From: Actinomadura parmotrematis
GTDB lineage: Bacteria > Actinomycetota > Actinomycetes > Streptosporangiales > Streptosporangiaceae
Length of the DNA stretch: 64,000 bases
Assembly: GCF_019458805.1 (NCBI RefSeq)
Contig: NZ_JAIBOA010000002.1
Span: forward strand, 372,001 to 436,000
Direction of reading: 5' to 3'
The position numbers were made by a program, and so were the translations under genes. The notes beneath the pieces are model-generated. The model made no database searches. It was not told the origin of the DNA and saw only the letters and a list, made by a program, of their open reading frames with translations. Below, piece by piece: positions 15,645 through 24,791 of the stretch (positions are counted from its first letter, which is position 1; each line of letters begins with the position of its first letter).

Positions 15645-17252
15645 GTGACCAGCATCACACCCCGTACGTCCGACGCGCCACGCCGCCCGCCGCGGGACGG
15701 GCGGGCGTCCCCCCGGTGGGCCGCCCCGGCGTGGCTGCCGTCATGGGTGCCGCGCCGCCGCGTCCTCTGGCTGTCGCTGCTGGTCGCCGCCGCGAGCCTG
15801 GCGGTGCTGTGGGCGATCCTGCCGCCGCCGCTGTACGCCGACCCGTACTACGTCTTCACCGCCGGGCACCTCTGGCCGCACATCGACCTGGACAAGGAGC
15901 CGTTCCTCGACGTGCCCCACCAGGTCACCCGCATGGGCCTGGTGCTGCCGGTCAAGCTCGCCCAGCTCCTGCTCGGCGACGGGCAGGCCGCCTACACCGC
16001 GGTCGCCGCGGCGAGCGGCTGCCTGTTCTTCGTCGGCTGCTACCTGGCGGTCCGCTCGCTGTTCGGCGACGCGGTCGGGCTCACCGCGACCGCGCTGCTG
16101 CTCGTCCACCCCTTCTTCGTCTCGGTCAGCCCCTACGGCCACGACGTGACCTGGTCGACCGGCGCGGTCCTGCCGGACATGCCCGGCGCCGGCCTGTTCG
16201 CCCTCGGCGTCGCCGGCCTCGTCGTCGCCGCCCGCCGCACCGGGCGCCGCCAGCTCTGGCTGCTCGCCGCCGCCGGGCTCTGCTTCGGGTCGGCGTTCCT
16301 GGCCCGCGAGTTCCTGGCGTTCATGTACATCGCGATCCCGTTCATGATGCTGCTGCTGCGCATCCCGCTCCGCCGCATCGTCGTGGTCGCCGGCCCCATG
16401 CTCGGCACCCTCGCCGTCAACCTGCTGCACAACCTGGCCGTCTTCGGCGACCCGCTGATCGAGCTGCGGTCGGCCGCCGAGCACGGCGGCGCCCCCTCCG
16501 AGCCGGTCACCCGCGCCCTCGCGCTCGGCTCGTTCTTCCGCGCCATGCTCGACTGGAGCCCGCTCGGCGCGCTGTTCATCGCCGCGCTCGCCCTCAACAT
16601 CGTCGGCTGGGCGCTCACCCGCGACCGGCGCCTCGCCCTCACCCTGGTCTGGTTCGCCGCGCTCTGGGCGCCGCTCACCCTGCTGTCGGGCCTGCTCGAC
16701 CCGCACGACATCTCGCTGCGCGGCTGGCTCGCCCGCTACTGGTTCGCGGTGCTGCCCGCCCTCGCCGCCGGCGGCCTCGGCTCGGCCGTCCTGCTCGCCC
16801 GCGCCTACGGCGCCCCGCTCGCCCGCCGCCTCGGCGACCGCCGCCGCCCCGCCGTCGCCGCCCTCCTCGCCGTCCTCGCCGCCGCCTACTTCGTGCCCGC
16901 CGCCAGGACGGTCGCCGAGCAGCCCCGCGACGACGCCTGGAGCGAGCTGCGCGGCTGGCTGGACGGCAACACCCGCGTCACCGACATCTGGGCGGACGAG
17001 CGGCTCGGCCAGACCATGTCGTTCTACGTCCGCTCCCCCACCGGCGCCCGGACCTGGGACGGCACCCTGCACACCTTCCCGCAGACCTCGCCCGCCCTGC
17101 CCGCCGGCGCCGCCGACGGCCCGCTGCTCTACACCCACTGGCGCGGCCAGGAACCGCAGAGCTCCGACGGCGTCGACCCGACGATCACGCCCGGCTGGCG
17201 GCTGCTGTGGCGGTCCTCGGACTCAGTCCTGCAGCTCTGGCAGCGCTCCTGA
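15645..17252 (+). CDS. GT-C family membrane glycosyltransferase
   Basis: 535 residues with about 11-12 hydrophobic helices. After the first helix (about 38-58) comes an extracytoplasmic loop with the acidic pair and aromatic cluster YADPYYVFTAGHLWPHIDLD, the place where GT-C enzymes such as ArnT and PMT keep catalytic Asp/Glu. A large C-terminal extracellular segment follows the last helix (about 425-535). It probably transfers a sugar from a polyprenyl-phosphate donor to an external acceptor; donor and acceptor are unknown. Start GTG at 15645 follows GAGGG. It is only distantly related to the three mutually similar GT-C enzymes nearby. Its 3' end overlaps the convergent neighbour by 30 bp. 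Confidence 0.78.
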   Translation: MTSITPRTSDAPRRPPRDGRASPRWAAPAWLPSWVPRRRVLWLSLLVAAASLAVLWAILPPPLYADPYYVFTAGHLWPHIDLDKEPFLDVPHQVTRMGLVLPVKLAQLLLGDGQAAYTAVAAASGCLFFVGCYLAVRSLFGDAVGLTATALLLVHPFFVSVSPYGHDVTWSTGAVLPDMPGAGLFALGVAGLVVAARRTGRRQLWLLAAAGLCFGSAFLAREFLAFMYIAIPFMMLLLRIPLRRIVVVAGPMLGTLAVNLLHNLAVFGDPLIELRSAAEHGGAPSEPVTRALALGSFFRAMLDWSPLGALFIAALALNIVGWALTRDRRLALTLVWFAALWAPLTLLSGLLDPHDISLRGWLARYWFAVLPALAAGGLGSAVLLARAYGAPLARRLGDRRRPAVAALLAVLAAAYFVPAARTVAEQPRDDAWSELRGWLDGNTRVTDIWADERLGQTMSFYVRSPTGARTWDGTLHTFPQTSPALPAGAADGPLLYTHWRGQEPQSSDGVDPTITPGWRLLWRSSDSVLQLWQRS

Positions 17253-18686
17253 CGGCCCCGGCGGCTCCACCGGCCGCCCGTCCCCGGCCGCGAGCGGGCG
17301 GCGGGCGAACGCCAGCGCGGCGGCCATCCCGGCGACCGGCAGCACCGGCATGACGTACCGGTGGTCGAAGTCCAGCACCACCACCGGCAGCACCAGCAGC
17401 GCCACCGCCATCCCCCACGGCAGCAGCACCGCGAGGCGCGCGCCGGGGCCCCGGCCGCGCCGCACGACCCCGTAGGCGCCGAGCAGCAGCACCGCGCCGA
17501 GCGCCGGGCCCGGCAGGTGCAGCCCGTACGCCACCAGCAGCCCGCTCCACGGCCCCACCGGGCGCGTGTCGCGGACCGACGGGTCGTAGGCGCGCATCGT
17601 CTCGTGCGCCGTCGGCTCGTTCGACAGCGGCTCGACGTCGTCGGTGAAGTAGTACACCGGCGGCAGCCGCTTCGGGTGCGCCTTCGCCGGGTAGGCGAAC
17701 GTCAGCGACAGGTCGGCGAGCACGTCGTGCAGGTAGTCGAGCGGCTGCGCCCTGATCGCGCGGAGCGCGAACGAGCGGGCGAGCGCGTCGTTGGCGGCCC
17801 GCCCCGGCGGCCGGGTGATCTCGCCGATCCAGAAGTACTCCGACGCCGCGTCCGCGGTGATCCGCGGATCGGGGCAGAGCCGCGCCTCCGCCGGCGGCGG
17901 CTTGATCTTCGCGCAGTCCGCGAACGTCCGCGTCCGCGCCCACAGCGCCGACCCGTCGCCGCCCGCGAGCTTGTACTGCCCGTACTCGGCGTGGTACCAG
18001 AACGCGTACGGCACCACCGGGACGGCCGCCACCGCCACCAGGGCGACGAGCTGCCGCCGGCCCGCCCGCTTCAGCAGCAGCCAGACGAGGACGAGGCCGA
18101 GCAGCGGCAGCGCCGTCGTCCGCACCAGCGCCGACAGCGCCAGCAGCAGCCCCGCGAGCGCCGCCGCCCGCACCGACACCCGCGGCGACCACAGCAGCGC
18201 GCACACCGCCGCCGTCACCAGCAGCATGAACGGCGTGTCCGACAGGACGGCGTGCTCCAGGTGCAGCAGCTCCACGTCGAACCACGCCGGGACCATCGCG
18301 ACCGCCGCGAGCCACCCCGCGACGCCGCGGCGCCGCAGCGTCGCGTAGCCGAGCAGGCCCGCCGCCAGCCCCATCAGGTGCTGCAACGCGACGATCAGGG
18401 CGATGCTGTGGAAGGGCCGCAGCAGCCAGAGGAGCATCCCGTAGCCGCCCGGATGCAGTTCCTGGGCGGGCTTCGGGTCGAGCGCGAACCGCAGGTACTC
18501 GTAGGAGTCGTACCAGTACACCTCGCCGGGGCGCCGCGCCAGCATCGCCAGGACCCGGAGCGCGACCGCGAGGACGAGCAGCACCGCCGCCACCCGGTGG
18601 CGGCGCACGAGCGCCCACGCCCGGCGCGCCCGGCCCGGCGGCTCCGCGCCGCGGACGCGTCCCGCCGCCGCCAGCGCGCCGGTCAC
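17223..18686 (-). CDS. GT-C glycosyltransferase, paralogue 1 of 3
   Basis: 487 residues, polytopic. The first loop contains YWYDSYEYLRFALDPKP with the likely catalytic Asp. Shared paralogue blocks are RPFHSIALIVALQHLMGL, LEHAVLSDTPFMLLV and the C-terminal LDFDHRYVMPVLPVAG. The extracellular region has TFADCAKIKPPPAEARLC, the divergent version of the two-cysteine motif that is nearly identical in paralogues 2 and 3. It starts with GTG at 18686, overlapping the GT87-like gene stop by 4 bp, so it is the last gene of a GT2, GT87-like, GT-C operon. Probably adds sugars to envelope glycans or lipids outside the membrane (inference). Confidence 0.8.
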   Translation of the reverse strand: MTGALAAAGRVRGAEPPGRARRAWALVRRHRVAAVLLVLAVALRVLAMLARRPGEVYWYDSYEYLRFALDPKPAQELHPGGYGMLLWLLRPFHSIALIVALQHLMGLAAGLLGYATLRRRGVAGWLAAVAMVPAWFDVELLHLEHAVLSDTPFMLLVTAAVCALLWSPRVSVRAAALAGLLLALSALVRTTALPLLGLVLVWLLLKRAGRRQLVALVAVAAVPVVPYAFWYHAEYGQYKLAGGDGSALWARTRTFADCAKIKPPPAEARLCPDPRITADAASEYFWIGEITRPPGRAANDALARSFALRAIRAQPLDYLHDVLADLSLTFAYPAKAHPKRLPPVYYFTDDVEPLSNEPTAHETMRAYDPSVRDTRPVGPWSGLLVAYGLHLPGPALGAVLLLGAYGVVRRGRGPGARLAVLLPWGMAVALLVLPVVVLDFDHRYVMPVLPVAGMAAALAFARRPLAAGDGRPVEPPGPSGALPELQD

Positions 18687-20014
18687 CGCGCCGCGCCCGC
18701 CAGCGCGGGCTCGCCCCGCCCCTCGTCCGGGCCGCCGGCGGCGGGCGGCGACCAGACGCGCCGCGCCCACGGCAGCGCCGCCACGATCGCCGCGATCACC
18801 AGCAGGCTGCTCATGTAGTAGTAGGGCGCGACGGCGGCCCAGTTGCGGGTCATCGTCATCACCAGGTAGCCGAACCCGGCGTACAGGCCGATCGCGACCG
18901 TCATCAGGCCGGTGCGGCGGGCCGGGCGCGCCATCGCGAACGGCGCCGCCCACTCCAGGTACTGCACGCCGTGCGACGCCGTCACCACCTGGAACGCCGA
19001 CGCGCTCACCATCGCCAGGTCGACCGGGTGCGCGCGCCGCCACCACCACACCGCCGCCGCGATCGCGGCGAGGGTGAGCAGCGACCCGGCGCTGCCGAGC
19101 GCGACCGTCAGCGGGTCGTGCAGCAGCCGGTCGGCCGGCACGGGATGCGCCCACAGCACCACCGACGTCCACCCGAACGTGCCGACGACCGGGTGGTAGC
19201 CGATCATGACGCCGGCGACCTCGGGCAGCTTGGCGACGGGCGTGCCGACGGTCAGCGGCATCGTGACGAACAGCAGCGCGAGGACCGCGCCCATCGCCGC
19301 GACGAGCCGCGCCCGGTACGCCCACGTCGGCAGTGCGATCAGCAGTGCGGGCAGGAACAGCGCCGGCCAGGTCTTCACCGAGATCGCCAGCGCGATCAGC
19401 ACCCCGGCGGCCAGGACGCGGCGGCCGGTGAGCGCGGGCACGGGTGCTCCCGGCTCCTCGTCGCCGAACCGGCCGCGCAGCACCAGCACGAACGCGCCGA
19501 GCGCGAACAGCAGGCAGAGCGGCTCCATCTGGCCGTGCACCGCCGACACCAGCACCGTCAGCGGGTTGGCGGCGTACAGGAAGCGGGCGGTCGGGCGGAA
19601 CCGCGCCGACGCCAGCAGCCCGACCAGCACGATCACGCCGAGGTCGAACAGGATCGGCCCGATCCGGCTGACGACCATCCACGGGACGCCGAGATGGCGC
19701 TCGGCGAACACGTTCGTCGCCAGGTACAGCGCGTAGGTCGGCAGGTAGTTCCAGCCGGTCTGCGGCGCGTTCAGGATGGGGTCGCGGTGCTCCAGCGCGT
19801 TCACGCCCGCGCGGTGGAAGTCGATGTGCAGGTCGTAGGGCTTGAAGTCGCCCGCCACGACCAGCAGCAGGACCCGCAGCGCGAGCGCGACCGCCAGCGT
19901 CGCCTTGAGGGAGGGCCGCCACCCGCGCCGCCAGCCGGCGATCATGAGGGCGGCGCAGGCGGCGAACGCCACGAGGCGCAGCGCCACCTCCCCCGGGTCG
20001 ATCAGGTGGGGCAT
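18683..20014 (-). CDS. GT87-like polytopic mannosyltransferase
   Basis: 443 residues with about 10 membrane helices. The first extracellular loop has the acidic motif DLHIDFHRAGVNALEHRDP, and a later loop has AANPLTVLVSAVHGQMEP, both typical of GT87/DUF2029 and PIG-M-like alpha-mannosyltransferases that use polyprenyl-phosphate mannose. The specific linkage is unknown. It starts 7 bp after the GT2 gene and overlaps the next GT-C gene by 4 bp, so the three are co-expressed. The ATG at 20014 lacks a strong Shine-Dalgarno, consistent with translational coupling. Confidence 0.8.
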   Translation of the reverse strand: MPHLIDPGEVALRLVAFAACAALMIAGWRRGWRPSLKATLAVALALRVLLLVVAGDFKPYDLHIDFHRAGVNALEHRDPILNAPQTGWNYLPTYALYLATNVFAERHLGVPWMVVSRIGPILFDLGVIVLVGLLASARFRPTARFLYAANPLTVLVSAVHGQMEPLCLLFALGAFVLVLRGRFGDEEPGAPVPALTGRRVLAAGVLIALAISVKTWPALFLPALLIALPTWAYRARLVAAMGAVLALLFVTMPLTVGTPVAKLPEVAGVMIGYHPVVGTFGWTSVVLWAHPVPADRLLHDPLTVALGSAGSLLTLAAIAAAVWWWRRAHPVDLAMVSASAFQVVTASHGVQYLEWAAPFAMARPARRTGLMTVAIGLYAGFGYLVMTMTRNWAAVAPYYYMSSLLVIAAIVAALPWARRVWSPPAAGGPDEGRGEPALAGAAR

Positions 20015-20021
20015 CGGCGGG

Positions 20022-21296
20022 TCAGTCCCGGCCGCCCAGCCCGGCCGCGTCCGCCGCCGGCTCGGCGGCCGGGGCGGCGGGTGCGGCGGGACGGGCGTGC
20101 AGCGCGTCCTGCACGGTCGACTCGTCGGCGGCGCCCGGCTCGGTCGCCGGGTGCGAGGCGCGGCGGATGTTCAGGATCGACAGGAAGAACGTGCCGAGCA
20201 GCGCCTGGAAGCTCATCATCAGCGCCGTCGCCGACGGCACCACCAGGCGCAGCGACTCGCGCGGGTCGAGCTCGCCGAAGCTGCGCAGCTTCCAGTGCGC
20301 CACCGAGGCGACCAGGCCGGCGAGGCCCGCGACGGCGAGCACGCCGCTGATGATCAGGCCGCGCTCCAGCGACCAGCTGCGCAGGAAGCTGCGCATCCGG
20401 TCGGTCGGCGGCAGGAAGCCCTCGGCGACGCCGTAGGACTTGGTGAACAGCGCGAACAGCACCGCCTGGAAGCCGATGACCATCATCGCCGACGCGCCGA
20501 CGAGGGTGTCGACGTCGAAGGCGATCTCGCCGACGGTGACCGGGCCGGTGGACAGCGCGATCCCGGCGGCGAGGCCGAGCGCCATCAGCAGCAGGCCCGG
20601 GATGAGGAACAGCCAGCGCGGGCTGTAGAGCATGAGGAAGCGCAGGTGGCGCCAGCCGTCCCGCCAGGTGTTGAGGTGCGGGGGCCGCGACCGGCCGTCC
20701 ACCGCCAGCGTCGTCGGGACCTCGGTCACCTTGTAGCCGAAGGTGGTGAACTTGACCACCAGCTCGCTGGCGAACTCCATGCCGCTGGACTGCAGCCCGA
20801 GCGACAGCGCCACGTCGCGGCGGAAGCCGCGCAGGCCGCAGTGGAAGTCGCCGATGCGGCTCTTGAAGAACAGCCGGCCGACGAACGACAGCACCGGGTT
20901 GCCGAGGTAGCGGTGCAGCGGCGGCATGGCGCCCTTGGCGATGCCGCCCTTGAACCGGTTGCCCATGACCAGGTCGGCGCCCGCGCGCAGCTCCTCGACG
21001 AAGGGCAGCAGCGAGGTGAAGTCGTAGCTGTCGTCGGCGTCGCCCATGATGACGTACTCGCCGCGGGCGGCGCGGATGCCGCCGAGCAGCGCGTTGCCGT
21101 AGCCCTTGCTGGTGACGTGCACGACCCGGGCGCCGGCGGCCTCGGCGAGCGCCTGGCTGCCGTCGGTGCTGCCGTTGTCGGCGACCAGGACCTCACCGTC
21201 GATCCCGTGCTCGGCGAGGCAGGCGACGGCCTTGCGGACGCATGTCTCGACCGTCTCCGCCTCGTTGAGACACGGCATCACTACAGTAAGTTCCAT
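20022..21296 (-). CDS. GT2 polyprenyl-phosphate glycosyltransferase with membrane tail
   Basis: 424 residues. The GT-A domain (about 1-230) begins LTVVMPCLNEAETVETCV and contains the nucleotide-sugar motif ADNGSTDGS and the DXD-type motif MGDADDSYDF near 87-96. Four hydrophobic helices follow (about 255-275, 290-310, 340-360, 375-395) and then a 40-residue Ala/Pro tail. This is the architecture of dolichyl/polyprenyl-phosphate glucose or mannose synthases with a C-terminal anchor. It would charge the lipid carrier used by the GT-C enzymes next to it. The ATG at 21296 follows AAGGAG at ideal spacing; the upstream open frame lacks such a signal. Confidence 0.86.
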   Translation of the reverse strand: MELTVVMPCLNEAETVETCVRKAVACLAEHGIDGEVLVADNGSTDGSQALAEAAGARVVHVTSKGYGNALLGGIRAARGEYVIMGDADDSYDFTSLLPFVEELRAGADLVMGNRFKGGIAKGAMPPLHRYLGNPVLSFVGRLFFKSRIGDFHCGLRGFRRDVALSLGLQSSGMEFASELVVKFTTFGYKVTEVPTTLAVDGRSRPPHLNTWRDGWRHLRFLMLYSPRWLFLIPGLLLMALGLAAGIALSTGPVTVGEIAFDVDTLVGASAMMVIGFQAVLFALFTKSYGVAEGFLPPTDRMRSFLRSWSLERGLIISGVLAVAGLAGLVASVAHWKLRSFGELDPRESLRLVVPSATALMMSFQALLGTFFLSILNIRRASHPATEPGAADESTVQDALHARPAAPAAPAAEPAADAAGLGGRD

Positions 21297-21374
21297 GTCG
21301 ACTCCTTGCCGTCCCCTTGGATACGGGATCTGGGGATTTCGACTAATCTCGCTTCTGCTCTTGCAGGGTTCAGA

Positions 21375-21388
21375 GGCTACCGGTAGCC
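21375..21388. promoter_or_regulatory. 14-bp perfect palindrome between divergent GT genes
   Basis: GGCTACCGGTAGCC lies in the 194-bp gap between the GT2 operon (start 21296) and the GT-C gene (start 21491). It may be a regulator binding site controlling both directions. No regulator gene is adjacent. Confidence 0.4.
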
Positions 21389-21490
21389 GCCGCCCGAGCC
21401 GCGAGACATCGGCGAAATGCGGAGACCGGCACGATTTCCACGCCGCGGCGTCCCGCGGTCCGTAGGGCGCGAACGGCATGCTGAGGACCG

Positions 21491-23068
21491 ATGATACGGG
21501 CTCAGCCGACCTTGGGAGGTAGTGGCGCGTTGTCGAACGCCACCGAGGCCGGCGCGCGGCGCGCCCTGACCTGGGCGTCCGCGCTGCGGAGGCGGCGCGG
21601 TCCCGGATCGCCGCCGCCCCGGGCCCGGATCGACCGGACGCTCCGCCGCGCCGCCCGCCACTGGCCCTTCCTCGCCCTGCTCACCGCGGGCCTGCTGCTG
21701 CGGGTCGCGGCGATGCTCGGCTACCGGTCGGCGATGTGGTTCAACGACGGCTTCCAGTACGTGCAGAGCGCCATCGACGCCGAGCCGCACATCGTCCGCC
21801 CGAACGGCTACGCGTTCCTGCTCCAGGCGCTGGAGCCGTTCCACTCGCTGGCGCTGGTCGTCGCGCTCCAGCACCTGATGGGCCTCGGCACCGCCGTCCT
21901 GATCTACGCGCTGCTGAAGCGCCGCCTGCGCTGCCCCCGGTGGCTCGCCACCCTCGCCGCCGCCCCCGTGCTCCTCGACGCGTACCAGGTCGAGCTGGAG
22001 CACATGGTCCTGTCGGACACCCTGTTCACCTTCCTGATCACCGTGCTCGTCACGGCCGTCCTCTGGTGGCGGACGGTGACGCCGGCGCGCGCGGCCGCGA
22101 TCGGGCTGCTGCTCGCCGCCGCCGTGCTGACCCGCTCGATCGGCATGGCGCTGCTCATGGTGGTGCTCGTCTACCTGGTGATCCGGCGCATCCGCTGGAC
22201 GTCGCTCGGGGTCGCGCTCGTCGCGTGCGCGCTGCCGCTCGCCGGCTACGCGACCTGGTTCCACGCCGCCCACGGCAAGTTCGCGCTCAGCAACAGCAGC
22301 GGCCCGTTCCTGTACGCGCGGGTGATGAAGTTCGCCGACTGCCACAAGATGGACGTGCCGGTCGAGGAGATGCCGCTCTGCACCGAGGTCGCGCCGCGCG
22401 AGCGGCCGTCCTCGCAGTTCTACGTGTGGGGCGACGAGTCGCCGCTGTTCCGGGTGCCCGGCGACATGTTCAGCAACGACAAGAGCGCCCTGGCGGGCCG
22501 CTTCGCCAAGCGGGCGATCGTCGCCCAGCCCGGCGACTACCTGAGCGCCGTCGGCTACGACGTGGCGCGCGTCTTCTTCTGGAAGCGCACCGTCTACCCC
22601 GACGCCTTCACCTACAACCTGTACCAGTTCAGGGCCACGACGGAGCCGGTGCCGCAGTGGGCCGAGCCCTACGTCACGGCCTACGAGCACGGCTCCGGCG
22701 ACACCCGCGTCGTCGAGCCCTACGCCCGGTTCCTGCGTTTCTACCAGGCGCATTTCTACCTGCGCGGCACGATGGTCGGTATCCTTCTGCTCCTGGCGGT
22801 GGCGGGGGTCGCCCGCCGCCGCGACTGGCTCGGGCCGGTGCTGCTGCCCTTCGGGGTGGTGGCGGGCCTGCTCGTGACGCCCGCGGCGACCGCCGAGTTC
22901 GACTACCGCTACGTCGTGCCGGCCGTCCCGATGGCCTGCCTGGCGGCGGCGCTCGCCTGGCGGCCGGGCCGGCCGGGCACCGCCCGCGCCCGCCCGGCGC
23001 CGCGCGAGGACGCGCGGCCGGCCGGACCCGCCGTCCGCGACACCGAGTCGGCGGCCGGACCCGCCTGA
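21491..23068 (+). CDS. GT-C glycosyltransferase, paralogue 2 of 3
   Basis: 525 residues, about 10-11 membrane helices. The first loop is SAMWFNDGFQYVQSA with the likely catalytic Asp. It shares with paralogue 3 the blocks PFHSLALVVALQHLMGLG, VLLDAYQVELEHMVLSDTLF, FADCHKMDVPVEEMPLC and ATAEFDYRYVVPAVP. The last 45 residues are a disordered Arg/Pro/Ala tail. The ATG at 21491 has GAGG four bases upstream; a TTG at 21530 preceded by GGGAGG is an alternative start that would remove 13 residues. Predicted to use a polyprenyl-phosphate sugar; acceptor unknown. Confidence 0.8.
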   Translation: MIRAQPTLGGSGALSNATEAGARRALTWASALRRRRGPGSPPPRARIDRTLRRAARHWPFLALLTAGLLLRVAAMLGYRSAMWFNDGFQYVQSAIDAEPHIVRPNGYAFLLQALEPFHSLALVVALQHLMGLGTAVLIYALLKRRLRCPRWLATLAAAPVLLDAYQVELEHMVLSDTLFTFLITVLVTAVLWWRTVTPARAAAIGLLLAAAVLTRSIGMALLMVVLVYLVIRRIRWTSLGVALVACALPLAGYATWFHAAHGKFALSNSSGPFLYARVMKFADCHKMDVPVEEMPLCTEVAPRERPSSQFYVWGDESPLFRVPGDMFSNDKSALAGRFAKRAIVAQPGDYLSAVGYDVARVFFWKRTVYPDAFTYNLYQFRATTEPVPQWAEPYVTAYEHGSGDTRVVEPYARFLRFYQAHFYLRGTMVGILLLLAVAGVARRRDWLGPVLLPFGVVAGLLVTPAATAEFDYRYVVPAVPMACLAAALAWRPGRPGTARARPAPREDARPAGPAVRDTESAAGPA

Positions 23069-23120
23069 CCCGACCGACCCGCCGGACCCGGCAGCACCGC
23101 CGGACCCGCCTGACCCGACC
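23054..23120. repeat. 22-bp direct repeat across a stop codon
   Basis: A perfect 22-bp repeat occurs at 23054-23075 and 23099-23120, 45 bp apart. The first copy contains the TGA stop of paralogue 2. The whole 157-bp gap to the next gene is Pro-codon-like CCG/GAC-rich sequence, probably decayed or slipped coding repeat. Confidence 0.7.
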
Positions 23121-23225
23121 ACCCGGGCGAACCGCCCGGCCGATCCGCCCGTCTGATCGACGGGGACCGAACCCCGCCCGACCCGTCCCGCGGCCGCCGG
23201 CCGGCGACACCCAGGAGACCGACGC

Positions 23226-24776
23226 ATGGCAGCATCGTTCGCCGTCCGGGCGACCGCCGCACGGGCGACCGCCGTCCGGGCGACCGCCGGGTGGCGCGCG
23301 CACCGGCCGTTCCTCGCCCTCATCACCGCCGCCGTGCTGCTGCGCCTGATCGCGATGGCCGGCTACACGCCCGCGATGTGGTTCACCGACAGCTTCAACT
23401 ACGTGCAGGTCGCGCTCTGGCCGACGCCCGACATGATGCGCCCGGACGGCTACCCGTTCCTGCTGCTGCTGCTCCGGCCCTTCCACAGCTTCGCGCTCGT
23501 GGTGTTCGTGCAGCACCTCATGGGCCTCGGCGCCGGCGCCATGATCTACCTGCTGCTGCGGCGCCGGTTCGGGCTGCCCGGCTGGGGCGCCTCGCTCGCC
23601 GCCGCCCCGGTGCTGCTGGACGCCTACCAGATCCAGCTCGAACAGCTGATCATGTCCGACACGCTGTTCATGTTCCTGCTGGTGTCGGCGGTCACCCTGC
23701 TGCTCTGGCACGGCCGGCCGGGCAAGCGGGTCGCGGCCGCCGCCGGGCTGCTCGTCGGCCTCGTCTGGCTGACCCGCTCGGTCGGCATGCCGGTGCTGTT
23801 CGGCGTCCTGTTCTTCCTGATCGTCCGCCGGACGCCCTGGCGGACGGTCGCGGTCCTCGCGGTGGCGTGCCTGGTCCCGGTCGTCGCCTACATGGGCTGG
23901 TACAAGGTCGAGAACGGCCGGTTCACCGTCGTGGAGAGCGGCTCGCTGATGCTGTACTCGCGGGTCTCCAAGTTCGCCGACTGCCACAAGATGGACGTGC
24001 CGGTCGAGGAGATGCCGCTCTGCGTCGAGCCCGCCAACCGGATGCGGTTCTCCCAGGACTCCCTCTGGCAGCGGGCCTCCCCGCTGAACCGCTACTCCGG
24101 CTCCCGGTTCGGCCGCGAGAAGATCGAGGTCGCCGGGCCGTTCGCGCGCCGCGCCATCCTCGCCCAGCCCGGCGACTACCTGAAGGTCGTCGGCACGGAC
24201 TTCCTGCGCTCGTTCACCTGGAACCGGCCGGTCTTCCCCGACCGCGCCACCTACGACCGGTACCGGTTCCGCGCCACCTCCGAGGACCTCGGCGAGTGGC
24301 CGTCGCCGAGCGGCGGCACCGCCACCGACGACGCCGAGCGCTACGAGCACGGCCCGATCCGCACCCGCGTCAACGAGCCGTTCGCCGGGATCATGCGCGG
24401 CTACCAGTCGGTCGCGTACCTGCCCGGGACGCTGCTCGGCGTCCTGCTCCTGGTCGGCCTCGGCGTCGTCGCGTCCACCTGGCGCCGCTGGGGCCGCCGC
24501 GCCGAGAAGGCGCGCGAGCGGCACGGGACGCTCGCGGCGCTGCTGCCGTGGGCGCTCGGCACCGGGCTGCTGCTCGCGCCCGCCGCCACCGCCGAGTTCG
24601 ACTACCGCTACATCCTGCCGACGGTGCCGCTCGCCTGCATCGCGGCCGCGCTCGCGTTCACGCCGGAGGCGCGCGCGGGCCTCGCCCGGCGGTTCCGCCG
24701 CCGCGCGGCGGCCCCCGCTGAGCCCGCAGCCCAGCCCGCGACGGCGCCCGCGGAGAGCGTCGACGGGCCGGCGTAG
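23226..24776 (+). CDS. GT-C glycosyltransferase, paralogue 3 of 3
   Basis: 516 residues, polytopic. The N-terminus has a small repeat (RATAARATAVRATA) before the first helix. The loop PAMWFTDSFNYVQVA holds the likely catalytic Asp. Shared blocks are RPFHSFALVVFVQHLMGLG, LLDAYQIQLEQLIMSDTLF, FADCHKMDVPVEEMPLC (identical to paralogue 2) and ATAEFDYRYILPTVP. The ATG at 23226 follows AGGAG. It is codirectional with paralogue 2 and probably arose from it by tandem duplication, since these two are closer to each other than to paralogue 1. The C-terminal tail is Ala/Pro-rich. Confidence 0.8.
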   Translation: MAASFAVRATAARATAVRATAGWRAHRPFLALITAAVLLRLIAMAGYTPAMWFTDSFNYVQVALWPTPDMMRPDGYPFLLLLLRPFHSFALVVFVQHLMGLGAGAMIYLLLRRRFGLPGWGASLAAAPVLLDAYQIQLEQLIMSDTLFMFLLVSAVTLLLWHGRPGKRVAAAAGLLVGLVWLTRSVGMPVLFGVLFFLIVRRTPWRTVAVLAVACLVPVVAYMGWYKVENGRFTVVESGSLMLYSRVSKFADCHKMDVPVEEMPLCVEPANRMRFSQDSLWQRASPLNRYSGSRFGREKIEVAGPFARRAILAQPGDYLKVVGTDFLRSFTWNRPVFPDRATYDRYRFRATSEDLGEWPSPSGGTATDDAERYEHGPIRTRVNEPFAGIMRGYQSVAYLPGTLLGVLLLVGLGVVASTWRRWGRRAEKARERHGTLAALLPWALGTGLLLAPAATAEFDYRYILPTVPLACIAAALAFTPEARAGLARRFRRRAAAPAEPAAQPATAPAESVDGPA

Positions 24777-24791
24777 GCGCCCCCGGACCGC

